A DNA stretch of 64,000 nucleotides from Defluviitaleaceae bacterium (GTDB lineage Bacteria > Bacillota > Clostridia > Lachnospirales > WQUN01): NCBI GenBank assembly GCA_009784025.1, contig WQVK01000005.1:1-64000 (forward strand). Direction: 5' to 3'. Both the position numbers and the translations under genes were made by a program. The number at the start of each line of letters is the position of its first letter. Position 1 is the stretch's first letter. The notes under the pieces were generated by a model. The model saw only the letters and a program-made list of their open reading frames with translations, was not told the DNA's origin and ran no database searches. Positions 6,508-13,351 of the stretch are shown here, one piece after another.

Positions 6508-8499
6508 ATGATAGAAGTTAAATTTCCTAAGCGGGCGGTTATTACTGGTGGGATGCCGTATGGCGACAAGGCGCTGCATTTTGGGCATCTTGGCGGGCCG
6601 TTTATCCCGGCAGATATTTATGCGCGTTTTTTGCGGGACCGTATTGGCAAGGATAATGTGATATATGTAAGCGGCACAGATTGTTTTGGTGCTGGCATAG
6701 AGGTTAAGTTTCAGGCCGCCCAGGCAGATGGCTTTGCAGGCAGCATACAGGATTTTGTGGCGGGCAACCATAAGCTGCAAAAGGAAATGTTTGAGGCATA
6801 TGGCAGCAGCATGAATATGTATGCTGCGTCTTCGTTAGAACCAGCCGCCAGCCGCCATAAGGCTATGTCTGAAAATTTGTTTAATACATGGTACAAGCAG
6901 GGTTATTTGCGGATGGAAGAAGTTCAGCTTTTTTACGACGAAGAAAGTGAAACCTTCCTAAACGGCAGGCAAGTTGAAGGCAAATGCCCCATAAATGGCT
7001 GCCAATCTGAAAAAGGTTATGCAGATGAATGTGCCTTGGGGCATCAGTATGCGCCAAAGGAACTTATAGACCCGAAATCAGTAATAACTGGTAAAACCCC
7101 AACCCTGCGCCCCAACAAAAACTGGTATTTTGACCTGGAACGCTTTAGCGAAGATTTAAAAAAACGCCACAGCCAGCTAAAAGAACGCGGCATAAGCCGC
7201 CGCTTTTTGCTGTCTTATATTGAAGATTTTTTGAAAGACCCGGCGATTCTTATAAGCAAAGTAGAGCAGCTAGAAACGCTGTATGCCGCCTGCAAAAAAA
7301 TGCCATCACATGCGGCGGACATAAAGAAAGAAAAAAAATCCGCAGTGCTAACCTTCAAAGCATTAAAAGACCGGGAAACCGCTTGCGAAATATTACGTGA
7401 GCATGGTATCCGCTTCCGCACTGGCACTACGTTAACGCCGTTTCGCCTTACAGGCAATGTAAAATGGGGCATTAAAGTACCAGAAAAAGACGGCATAGAT
7501 GACCAAACTTTTTGGGTATGGCCGGAATCCCTTTGGGCGCCGTTGTCTTTTGTTCAAACTTATTTGGATTTGAACCGCCCTGGCGAAAGCTGGGATGATT
7601 GGTGGTTTGGGGATGATTCCCAGGTGTACCAATTTATTGGCGAGGATAATATTTATTTTTACGATATCGCGGGCATGGGGCTGTTTATGGCATTAAACGA
7701 AGCCGCCGGCCGCGACAGGCTGGCCAATTTGCCAGTGGTAATACCTAGCCGCCATCTGTTTTTTGGCAACAGCAAAGCCGCCAGCAGCGGCAAGCTGCGC
7801 GCCCCGGCCGCAGATGAACTGCTACAATATTACACCGCAGAGCAGCTGCGCATGCATTTTGGCCATATGGCCCTGCAAAATAACAGCGTTAAATTTTTAC
7901 CAAAGGCTGTATTTAAAGCCTGGCAAGCCCAAGGGGTAGACCTGCCGAAAGACCTTGGAGACATAGAGGGCTTCGATGCAACCCTAGCCGAAGGCAACCT
8001 GCTAACAAATGTGTTCAACCGCCTTGCCCGCTCTTGCTTCTACAGCTTGCAGCAATATTTTGAGGGCAAGCTGCCAAGCCTCGAAATTAGCGAAAAAACA
8101 AAACAAATGGCAGAAACCCTAATACAAGATTTCCAGCTGGCCATGTACCGCTTCGAATTCTCGCGGGCATACGATTTTATAGACAAATACCTGCGCGACA
8201 CCAACAAAATATTCGACGCAGGCATGAAAGAAGCAAAAGAAAACGAAAGCCTACGCCCAGCCACGCTAATAGACGGCTTTTACGCCATGCGTGTGGCCGC
8301 GGTGCTGCTGCACCCCTTTGCCCCAGAAGGCACAGAGGCAATAGCAGAATACCTCAACTTTGGCCCGGCAATGTGGGATTGGGCCAATATCCACAAACCC
8401 ATCAGTTTTTTTGCGCCAGAAGGGCATCAATTCAAATTTTTAGAGCCGCGAATAGATTTTTTCCTAAAACATCCATCACAGATTGTGCCAAGAGAATAA
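6508..8499 (+). CDS. Methionyl-tRNA synthetase-like class I ligase
   Basis: 663 residues. The N-terminal Rossmann part has the HIGH-type motif HFGHL (24-28), GTDCFG and, at about residues 154-175, a zinc-knuckle CPINGC...C.LGHQY as in MetRS. The expected KMSKS loop after the second Rossmann half is replaced by KAASSGK in FFGNSKAASSGK. An all-alpha anticodon-binding-like domain follows, and the C-terminal EMAP/tRNA-binding domain of bacterial MetRS is absent. It should charge tRNA-Met, but the altered loop and an atypical middle insertion make it either a divergent housekeeping enzyme or a specialised paralogue. SD AAAGAGGA precedes ATG 6508. A family A repeat follows 62 bases after the stop. 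Confidence 0.8.
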   Translation: MIEVKFPKRAVITGGMPYGDKALHFGHLGGPFIPADIYARFLRDRIGKDNVIYVSGTDCFGAGIEVKFQAAQADGFAGSIQDFVAGNHKLQKEMFEAYGSSMNMYAASSLEPAASRHKAMSENLFNTWYKQGYLRMEEVQLFYDEESETFLNGRQVEGKCPINGCQSEKGYADECALGHQYAPKELIDPKSVITGKTPTLRPNKNWYFDLERFSEDLKKRHSQLKERGISRRFLLSYIEDFLKDPAILISKVEQLETLYAACKKMPSHAADIKKEKKSAVLTFKALKDRETACEILREHGIRFRTGTTLTPFRLTGNVKWGIKVPEKDGIDDQTFWVWPESLWAPLSFVQTYLDLNRPGESWDDWWFGDDSQVYQFIGEDNIYFYDIAGMGLFMALNEAAGRDRLANLPVVIPSRHLFFGNSKAASSGKLRAPAADELLQYYTAEQLRMHFGHMALQNNSVKFLPKAVFKAWQAQGVDLPKDLGDIEGFDATLAEGNLLTNVFNRLARSCFYSLQQYFEGKLPSLEISEKTKQMAETLIQDFQLAMYRFEFSRAYDFIDKYLRDTNKIFDAGMKEAKENESLRPATLIDGFYAMRVAAVLLHPFAPEGTEAIAEYLNFGPAMWDWANIHKPISFFAPEGHQFKFLEPRIDFFLKHPSQIVPRE

Positions 8500-8560
8500 A
8501 AAGGGAAATTTTTTCCTGATGCGCTCAAAAAATCTTGGCAAAACTTTACAGCTTTATAAT

Positions 8561-8676
8561 TATAGTGAAATAATTCGAAATTGGTCTCGCCTGTCGCGGC
8601 AAAAACGCCTGAGACGCCTTATCTCGGCGTTTCAGGCGCCGCTTGGGCGAGACCGTTTCTCATTTATTTCACTATA
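8561..8676 (+). repeat. Family A inverted repeat, copy 1
   Basis: Ends TATAGTGAAAT and ATTTCACTATA. Arms GGTCTCGCCTGTCGCGGC and GGGCGAGACC flank a core hairpin CGCCTTATCTCGGCG. Orientation with the AATTCGAAA arm first. It lies after the MetRS-like gene. Confidence 0.9.
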
Positions 8677-8681
8677 GTTTA

Positions 8682-8712
8682 AAAAAAAAGCCCGATTTTT
8701 CGGGTTTTTTTG
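8682..8712 (+). terminator. Rho-independent terminator
   Basis: AAAAAAGCCCGA, TTTT loop, TCGGGTTTTTTT. It probably ends the transcript of the MetRS-like gene. Confidence 0.8.
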
Positions 8713-8819
8713 TTTTTATAATGGAAGAAAATAATCGTCGTAAGCTTCCCCTTCCACAACATTATTTCCTTTTTGATAAAAAAATAATAAAAAACTATAA
8801 TATTTTGATAATTGATTTT

Positions 8820-8847
8820 CAAAAAAGCCTGTAATACCGGGCTTTTG
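8820..8847 (-). terminator. Terminator hairpin of palindrome module 1
   Basis: Read on the minus strand it is AAAAGCC, loop, GGCTTTTTT. It sits between the GGTACC palindrome at 8901 and family A copy 1, the same order as in the other palindrome modules. Apart from this hairpin, the palindrome and the repeats, the 567-base gap 8500-9066 holds no gene I can support. Confidence 0.55.
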
Positions 8848-8900
8848 AATTTTTCGTAGCATAAAAATAGGTGCAAAAAGTGGGTTTTTCCACAAAAAAA

Positions 8901-8918
8901 TGGTACCGTACGGTACCA
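8901..8918. repeat. 18-bp GGTACC palindrome, site 1
   Basis: Perfect palindrome TGGTACCGTACGGTACCA. Variants at 24281, 39490, 45837, 45869, 54648 and 54680. Confidence 0.85.
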
Positions 8919-8931
8919 TTTTTCTTAAATC

Positions 8932-9046
8932 TATAGTGAAATAAATGAGAAACGGTCTCACCCGAGCAGCGCCTAAAACGCCGAGATAAGGCGTTTCAGG
9001 CGTTTTTGCCGCGACAGGCGAGACCGATTTCGAATTATTTCATTAT
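8932..9046 (-). repeat. Family A inverted repeat, copy 2
   Basis: Inverse orientation to copy 1: TATAGTGAAATAAATGAGAA first, AATTATTTCATTAT last. It lies 3' of the minus-strand XRE gene ending at 9067. Confidence 0.9.
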
Positions 9047-9066
9047 GATAAGAATCAAGTAAAGAT

Positions 9067-9444
9067 TTACTCTGCGTCTAAATTAGCCAAAGCCTTCATG
9101 GTTTGTATTGCTACCTTTAGTTCTTTCAGTTCCAGTTTAGACAACAGCACTGCCGCTTTGGCGCGGTAAACGTCTTCTTTAGTTTTTTCTTTCTTGGTTT
9201 CTAGATCTGGCTCTACAAAAAGCTTGTCTATGGTAATTTTTAACAATGTAGAGATTTGCTCTAGCACGTACATGTTTGCGCCGCGTTCGCCTCGCTCTAT
9301 TAGGCCCAGGTGCGGAGTAGTTAGCACAATAGATTTGGCTAATTCGTCTCTGGATAGGCCTCTTGCCATTCTTTCTCTTTTAATGTTTGCGCCTATTATT
9401 TGGTTTAGCCGCCGCACATCGTTTTTCATTCTGCTTCTCGCCAT
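9067..9444 (-). CDS. XRE-family regulator, short form
   Basis: 125 residues. A helix-turn-helix of the XRE/Cro type occupies about residues 14-70 (IKRERMARGLSRDELAKSI... then HLGLIERGERGA at 45-56, then LEQISTLLKITIDKLF). A charged helical tail follows, ending in a segment (LELKELKVAIQTMKALANL) that resembles the tail of the 360-residue regulator on the other strand. It is probably a DNA-binding repressor or activator. SD AAGGA lies 10 bases before the ATG. It is transcribed divergently from the small ORF 9649-9717; a promoter on this strand (9484-9512) abuts a dyad. It has no sensor domain of its own. Confidence 0.85.
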   Translation of the reverse strand: MARSRMKNDVRRLNQIIGANIKRERMARGLSRDELAKSIVLTTPHLGLIERGERGANMYVLEQISTLLKITIDKLFVEPDLETKKEKTKEDVYRAKAAVLLSKLELKELKVAIQTMKALANLDAE

Positions 9445-9483
9445 GTTTTTTCAATCCTTTCGCGTATTTATTTCTTATGTCTT

Positions 9484-9512
9484 AATGTACGCTTTTTCGC
9501 GATGCATTGCAA
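9484..9512 (-). promoter_or_regulatory. Promoter of the short XRE gene
   Basis: On the minus strand: TTGCAA (9512-9507), 17-base spacer, TACATT (9489-9484), start point about 9477, 33 bases before the ATG at 9444. The -35 touches the dyad 9512-9526. Confidence 0.55.
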
Positions 9513-9526
9513 ATACTCACAGTATT
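9512..9526. promoter_or_regulatory. Operator-like dyad 1
   Basis: Perfect inverted repeat AATACT-CAC-AGTATT adjoining the -35 of the minus-strand promoter. Similar half-sites recur at 9557-9574. Confidence 0.6.
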
Positions 9527-9556
9527 CGACAAATCGCCAAATTGCGCTATTGTGAA

Positions 9557-9574
9557 AATACTCTCAGAGTTATT
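9557..9574. promoter_or_regulatory. Operator-like dyad 2
   Basis: AATACTCT-C-AGAGTTATT, an inverted repeat with one extra base. It ends 3 bases before the -35 (9578) of the small-ORF promoter. It shares the AATACT half-site with dyad 1. Confidence 0.6.
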
Positions 9575-9577
9575 TTG

Positions 9578-9605
9578 TTGACATTGTCCAAAATTATGCT
9601 ATAAT
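9578..9605 (+). promoter_or_regulatory. Strong promoter of the 22-codon ORF
   Basis: TTGACA (9578-9583), 16-base spacer, TATAAT (9600-9605): consensus sigma-A hexamers. The start point would be about 9612, some 37 bases before ATG 9649. Confidence 0.75.
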
Positions 9606-9648
9606 TTATATGTAGTAAAAAATAAAATATGGAAAAGGGGGATTTGCC

Positions 9649-9717
9649 ATGTTATTTTATTGTCTATGTGAGTTGTGCGATCTAGTGATTGGGCCGCGTT
9701 GGCCAATATACTGCTAA
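9649..9717 (+). CDS. 22-residue Cys-rich peptide, candidate signal or leader peptide
   Basis: Too short for routine gene calling. ATG 9649 follows AGGGGGA at 6-7 bases and is driven by a consensus promoter. The product starts MLFYCLCELC and ends GPRWPIYC, with Cys at 5, 7, 10 and 22 and a hydrophobic middle (LVIG). A hairpin with a T-run (9741-9767) lies between it and the downstream TPR/XRE regulator. The arrangement (strong promoter, SD, tiny ORF, terminator, then a regulator with a helical repeat domain) recalls peptide-pheromone genes next to Rgg/RRNPP receptors. No peptide family is recognised; an attenuator leader is an alternative. Confidence 0.5.
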   Translation: MLFYCLCELCDLVIGPRWPIYC

Positions 9718-9740
9718 TTTAGCGGTTATTCACGGGATCA

Positions 9741-9767
9741 AAAAGTCCGCATTTTATGCGGACTTTT
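9741..9767 (+). terminator. Terminator between peptide ORF and regulator
   Basis: AAAAGTCCGCAT, TTT loop, ATGCGGACTTTT. It would limit transcription from the peptide promoter into the regulator gene, so the regulator may be expressed mainly by read-through. Confidence 0.75.
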
Positions 9768-9794
9768 GCAATTATAATAGGGAGCTTGTACAAT

Positions 9795-10877
9795 ATGTGC
9801 AGTAGATATGATGCAATAGATGCGTTTTTCGCACTAAGAAGCAATTTAGACAAAAGAGATTTTGGTAAAGTAAAAAGGAAGCTTTTAATTTTTTTAGAAT
9901 CCAATCCACAAAACCCTCACATTAAAGATATATTGACGTTGCTTGAATTGTTTGAAAATGAACATACTCATAAAGAATTTGAAAATTCGCTAAAAATGGC
10001 TGATTCTATAATAGATAGGCTAGTAGCATTGAAAGAATGGCAATTTTACGATATTCGGATTTTAGCTTCTTCAGTTGGATACGCGGCAGATTACAAAACC
10101 TCCAACGCCCTTGCAGAAAGAGCCATAGCCGCCATAGAGCATTTTAAAGATGATAAAGATTATCAATATATAAATTTCGCCATCCACTTTAACATAGCAA
10201 CCCGTATAGTGCGGGCGCGTTATTTCGATATAGAGTCAGACGCCAACAAGGAAGAAGAAATAAAAGAGCAAGAGCGACTTTTCACTAAGCATTTTAACGC
10301 AGCCTCGGCCATAAGCAAGGCGGGCGGAATGTGGGTTTCGGAAACTGTTTTGTTAATCATGAAAGGTCTATTCAAAAAAGATTATAGTCTAGTAGACGAA
10401 AACCTAAAGCTTTTGCAAACTAAGGGTGCAAGAGATGCATGGAAGATGATGCGCAATATAGTTAACGAATACAATGTCCTGGTGGGTAGCAGCATAAGCG
10501 CAATACAGCTTAACGTGCTAATAGGCAGCAATATAAGAAAAATCCGCGAACATAAAGGCCTAAGCATGGACGATATCGCAGATATGACAGGCATGACCTC
10601 ATCCCATATAGGCCTGCTAGAGCGCGGGGACCGCGGCGCATCTGTACTAAACCTATACAAACTAGCCGACGCCCTGGGCGTAAGCTGGGAAATGATATTA
10701 AAGGGCAGTGGCCTTTCCAGCAAAGAAGATTTAGAGCTAGAGGTGCAGCGCCAAAGGCTAATGGCCATGATACCCTCCATGCAAAAGGACGATTTAATAG
10801 CGCTAAACGAAGTCGCCGAACGGCTTTGCCGCTACAGCTCGCAATTCAACAGAAAACCCTTACAGCGTTTAAACTAA
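9795..10877 (+). CDS. TPR-like sensor with C-terminal XRE domain
   Basis: 360 residues. ATG 9795 is preferred (GGGAG about 10 bases upstream); the in-frame ATG 9756 lies inside the terminator hairpin. Residues about 1-235 are all-helical with TPR-like pairs (for example FGKVKRKLLIFLESNPQNPHI, SNALAERAIAAIEHFKDD, FTKHFNAASAISKAGG). Residues about 240-300 are an XRE HTH with HIGLLERGDRGA, very close to HLGLIERGERGA of the short regulator, followed by a similar helical tail (MQKDDLIALNEVAERL). RRNPP-type peptide receptors have HTH first and TPR last; here the order is reversed. It may sense the peptide at 9649, but this is inference. Confidence 0.75.
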   Translation: MCSRYDAIDAFFALRSNLDKRDFGKVKRKLLIFLESNPQNPHIKDILTLLELFENEHTHKEFENSLKMADSIIDRLVALKEWQFYDIRILASSVGYAADYKTSNALAERAIAAIEHFKDDKDYQYINFAIHFNIATRIVRARYFDIESDANKEEEIKEQERLFTKHFNAASAISKAGGMWVSETVLLIMKGLFKKDYSLVDENLKLLQTKGARDAWKMMRNIVNEYNVLVGSSISAIQLNVLIGSNIRKIREHKGLSMDDIADMTGMTSSHIGLLERGDRGASVLNLYKLADALGVSWEMILKGSGLSSKEDLELEVQRQRLMAMIPSMQKDDLIALNEVAERLCRYSSQFNRKPLQRLN

Positions 10878-10884
10878 CCAAAGA

Positions 10885-10931
10885 AGGCTGTGGGAAAGTG
10901 AAGGATATCACTTTGCCATAGCTATTTTTTT
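10885..10931 (+). terminator. Terminator after the TPR/XRE gene
   Basis: GGCTGTGG-GAAAGTGA pairs with TCACTTT-GCCATAGCT and is followed by ATTTTTTT. Confidence 0.75.
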
Positions 10932-10992
10932 GCCATAATTTTTTCTAAAAAGAAGTGGGGATATGGCCAGCAAAACCCCTGGCGGTTTTTAC
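10927..10992 (+). repeat. Family F-like intergenic repeat
   Basis: A diverged copy: TTTTTTCTAAAAAGAAGTGG through CCCTGGCGG. Compare 3740-3811. Confidence 0.35.
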
Positions 10993-11001
10993 AATCTTTA
11001 C

Positions 11002-11030
11002 TTGATTCTTGTCAGGATTACATATATACT
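11002..11030 (+). promoter_or_regulatory. Promoter of the LCP gene
   Basis: TTGATT, 17-base spacer, TATACT. The start point would be only about 6 bases before ATG 11043, which has no SD. Confidence 0.5.
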
Positions 11031-11042
11031 CAATCTTATGTT

Positions 11043-12257
11043 ATGACAATTTCTTGGATTGGAGTTGATTTTATTTTTTCTAGGTTAAGGGAAAGATTTT
11101 TCCCACCAAAGGGCGGCAATAATATTGATGATAAGGAAACAACGATAAGTAAGGGGCGGCGTGTTAAGCAGATTTTGTTTATTGGCGGGGCTATTGCCGG
11201 GGTTTATCTTTTAATTGCGGTTACGGTTGTTGTGGCGCAGCATCAAAGGGAGATGAATTACCATAGGCCGCCTTCGCTGGCAGATGACAGGCCGGTGGTG
11301 GTTGTGCCACCAATCGGTGAAAACGATAACGAGCAGCTTCCCACCCATTTAGAAGTTGACGAAAATGAAAATGATAATGATGGCAGCTGGCTACAGCCAC
11401 CAGCCAGAACCAATTTTTTGCTTATTGGCATAGACAATTTTGTGCTAGCAGATGCTATTATGGTAGGTACTTTTTATCGTGACTCTGGAGAGATTAGGCT
11501 TATGTCTATCCCTAGGGATACCAGGGCGCATATTTCCCAGTATAGGCTGGATCAGATGCGGGCAGACGGCCTGCGGCCGTTTTCGCCAATGCGCATAAAT
11601 GCCATCAGGTCTATTGGTGGCAGCGAGTTTGGCGTGTATTATTTAAGTAGAGTTATTGAAGATATGCTTGGCGTGCAATTTGATTTCTATGTGGAGGTAG
11701 AAATGCTTGCATTCCGCCGCATTGTGGATATTATTGGCGGGGTAGAGGTTTATGTGCCGCGCAGGTTCTTTTATGCAGACGCCGGGCAAAACCTGCGTAT
11801 AGACCTGCAACCGGGCTTGCAAGTGCTAGACGGCGGGCAGGCAGAAGGCTTCGTGCGCTTCCGCTCGTTCCCAATGGGCGACCTCACCAGAATCGAGATG
11901 CAGCACGAGTTTATGCAGCAGATAATCCGCCAAACCCTAACACGCGAAGCCATAATGAACAACCCCCTAGAGCTACTAACAGTGATTATAGACCATGTGC
12001 ATACAAATTTTAGCATTCTAACAGATGCGCCGGCATATGTACGCTATATTGGCAATGTTGATTTGAATGGGATTCAGTCGTTCGCTATACCTGGGTTCTT
12101 GCAGGGTAGTTATTTTGTAATAGATGCGCAAAACTTGCCAGGTGTAGTTAACCAGGTGTTTTTCCACACCCCAGGTGCGGGTGAAGATGCAACACCCACA
12201 GAAGAATCAGTAGCCTTAGACGATGAAACCGAAGAAATATCCACAGTTACTGACTAG
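11043..12257 (+). CDS. LytR-CpsA-Psr (LCP) family wall glycopolymer ligase
   Basis: 404 residues. Basic cytoplasmic N-terminus, one membrane helix (QILFIGGAIAGVYLLIAVTVVV, about residues 43-64), an acidic linker, then the extracellular LCP domain: NFLLIGIDN, ADAIMVGTF, LMSIPRDTRAHI with the conserved Arg, MRINAIRSIGG, and VRFRSFPMGDLTRIEMQHEFMQQII with the conserved RxxD...R pattern. LCP proteins transfer polymers from undecaprenyl carriers to peptidoglycan. The start is uncertain: no SD precedes 11043 and the nearest promoter would leave almost no leader. The stop lies 11 bases from the CheB-like gene. Confidence 0.88.
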   Translation: MTISWIGVDFIFSRLRERFFPPKGGNNIDDKETTISKGRRVKQILFIGGAIAGVYLLIAVTVVVAQHQREMNYHRPPSLADDRPVVVVPPIGENDNEQLPTHLEVDENENDNDGSWLQPPARTNFLLIGIDNFVLADAIMVGTFYRDSGEIRLMSIPRDTRAHISQYRLDQMRADGLRPFSPMRINAIRSIGGSEFGVYYLSRVIEDMLGVQFDFYVEVEMLAFRRIVDIIGGVEVYVPRRFFYADAGQNLRIDLQPGLQVLDGGQAEGFVRFRSFPMGDLTRIEMQHEFMQQIIRQTLTREAIMNNPLELLTVIIDHVHTNFSILTDAPAYVRYIGNVDLNGIQSFAIPGFLQGSYFVIDAQNLPGVVNQVFFHTPGAGEDATPTEESVALDDETEEISTVTD

Positions 12258-12268
12258 GAGCGTGGAGA

Positions 12269-13276
12269 ATGGGGAGAGGCATTAGGCTAATAATTGTTGC
12301 CAGGCGGCAAGATTTTATCGCCATAGTGAAAAAAACCTTGCAGCAAAAACAGTATATCGAGTCCATTATAACTGTAACCCATGCCCATGGCTGGGAAGAT
12401 AAACTTGACCGTAACAGCGTTAATTTATTGATTGTAGATGTGGACGATTGCCTGCCGGATATTGGCAATGTGCGCGCAATGCAGGCTAGGTTAACGCTGT
12501 TCACCCTGTACTCGTCTTGTAGCCTTAGCCAGGTGCGCAATATATTGCACAGCGCCAAAGACGAGTTTATTCAGAAGCCCCCTGTTTTTACAGAAATCAC
12601 CGCAAGTAAATTCTCTTCACGGCTAGACAACTACGCCAGCGGCCTGCTGCAAAGGCAGCGGCGGCCAGACGCCAGGGCAATGGTAAAAATGGTTGGGCGG
12701 CATAATAGGCAAAAAATAATCGCCATAGCATCCTCCACCGGCGGTACCAACGCACTAGAGCAAATAATCAAGCGGCTACCCGTAAACACGCCGCCCATTC
12801 TAATAGTACAGCATATGCCCAGCGGTTTTACACAGCTTTTTGCCGAAAGGCTAAACAGTAACTTTCCCCAGGAGATTAAGGAAGCGGAATCTGGGGATTT
12901 TCTTTTACAAGGGAGAATACTACTAGCCCCTGCAGACCGTCACATGAAACTAACCAGAACTCAAAGCGGTATAGCCGTAGAATGCTATGTGGGCACGCGC
13001 ATACACGGCGTCATGCCCGCTGCAGACATCCTATTTGAATCTATAGCAGATATAATAAAGCCCAATGCCGTAGGGGTAGTTCTTACCGGCATGGGTAGCG
13101 ACGGCGCAAGAGGCCTATTACGTATGAAAAACGCAGGCTGCAAAAACATATGTCAAAACGAAGCGACCAGCGTAGTATACGGCATGCCAAAAGCTGCCAA
13201 AGACCTAGGCGCAATAGACTATGAACTACCAATAGAAAAAATAGCAGAAATGATGCTGCATTTGGCTGGTAAATAA
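12269..13276 (+). CDS. CheB-like methylesterase with degenerate receiver domain
   Basis: 335 residues. The C-terminal CheB catalytic domain is complete: Ser in IAIASSTGGT, His in VQHMPSG, Asp in GMGSDGARG. The N-terminal ~120 residues have the length and strand pattern of a receiver (NLLIVDVDDCLPDIG) but lack the normal acidic pocket and phospho-acceptor context, so control by phosphorylation is doubtful. CheB removes methyl groups from chemoreceptors; no other chemotaxis gene is in the window. SD GGAG before ATG 12269; probably co-transcribed with the LCP gene. Confidence 0.85.
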   Translation: MGRGIRLIIVARRQDFIAIVKKTLQQKQYIESIITVTHAHGWEDKLDRNSVNLLIVDVDDCLPDIGNVRAMQARLTLFTLYSSCSLSQVRNILHSAKDEFIQKPPVFTEITASKFSSRLDNYASGLLQRQRRPDARAMVKMVGRHNRQKIIAIASSTGGTNALEQIIKRLPVNTPPILIVQHMPSGFTQLFAERLNSNFPQEIKEAESGDFLLQGRILLAPADRHMKLTRTQSGIAVECYVGTRIHGVMPAADILFESIADIIKPNAVGVVLTGMGSDGARGLLRMKNAGCKNICQNEATSVVYGMPKAAKDLGAIDYELPIEKIAEMMLHLAGK

Positions 13277-13322
13277 GACCATGGGGGCGTTGCCCCCACA
13301 CCCCCACAAACTTTAATATTCG
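13277..13322 (-). repeat. Family F repeat fragment
   Basis: Reverse-oriented GACCATGGGGGCGTTGCCCC and CACAAACTTT, matching 57744-57812. It lies between the CheB-like gene and proA. Confidence 0.55.
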
Positions 13323-13351
13323 GGGGATTGGGTTTACAGAGGAGGAATAGT

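Noticed and set aside
8901-8918. GGTACC palindromes as restriction-modification relics
   Set aside because: No methylase or endonuclease gene nearby, and the conserved unit is 18 bp with fixed neighbours, longer than an enzyme site.
8561-9046. CRISPR array suggested by dense palindromic repeats
   Set aside because: Repeats are ~115 bp, dispersed, inverted and without regular spacers; no cas gene.
9629-9685. Alternative tiny ORF starting MEKGDLPC
   Set aside because: It has no SD; the SD AGGGGGA is placed for the ATG at 9649.
9756-9794. Longer N-terminus for the TPR/XRE regulator
   Set aside because: The upstream ATG lies in the terminator hairpin; ATG 9795 has an SD.
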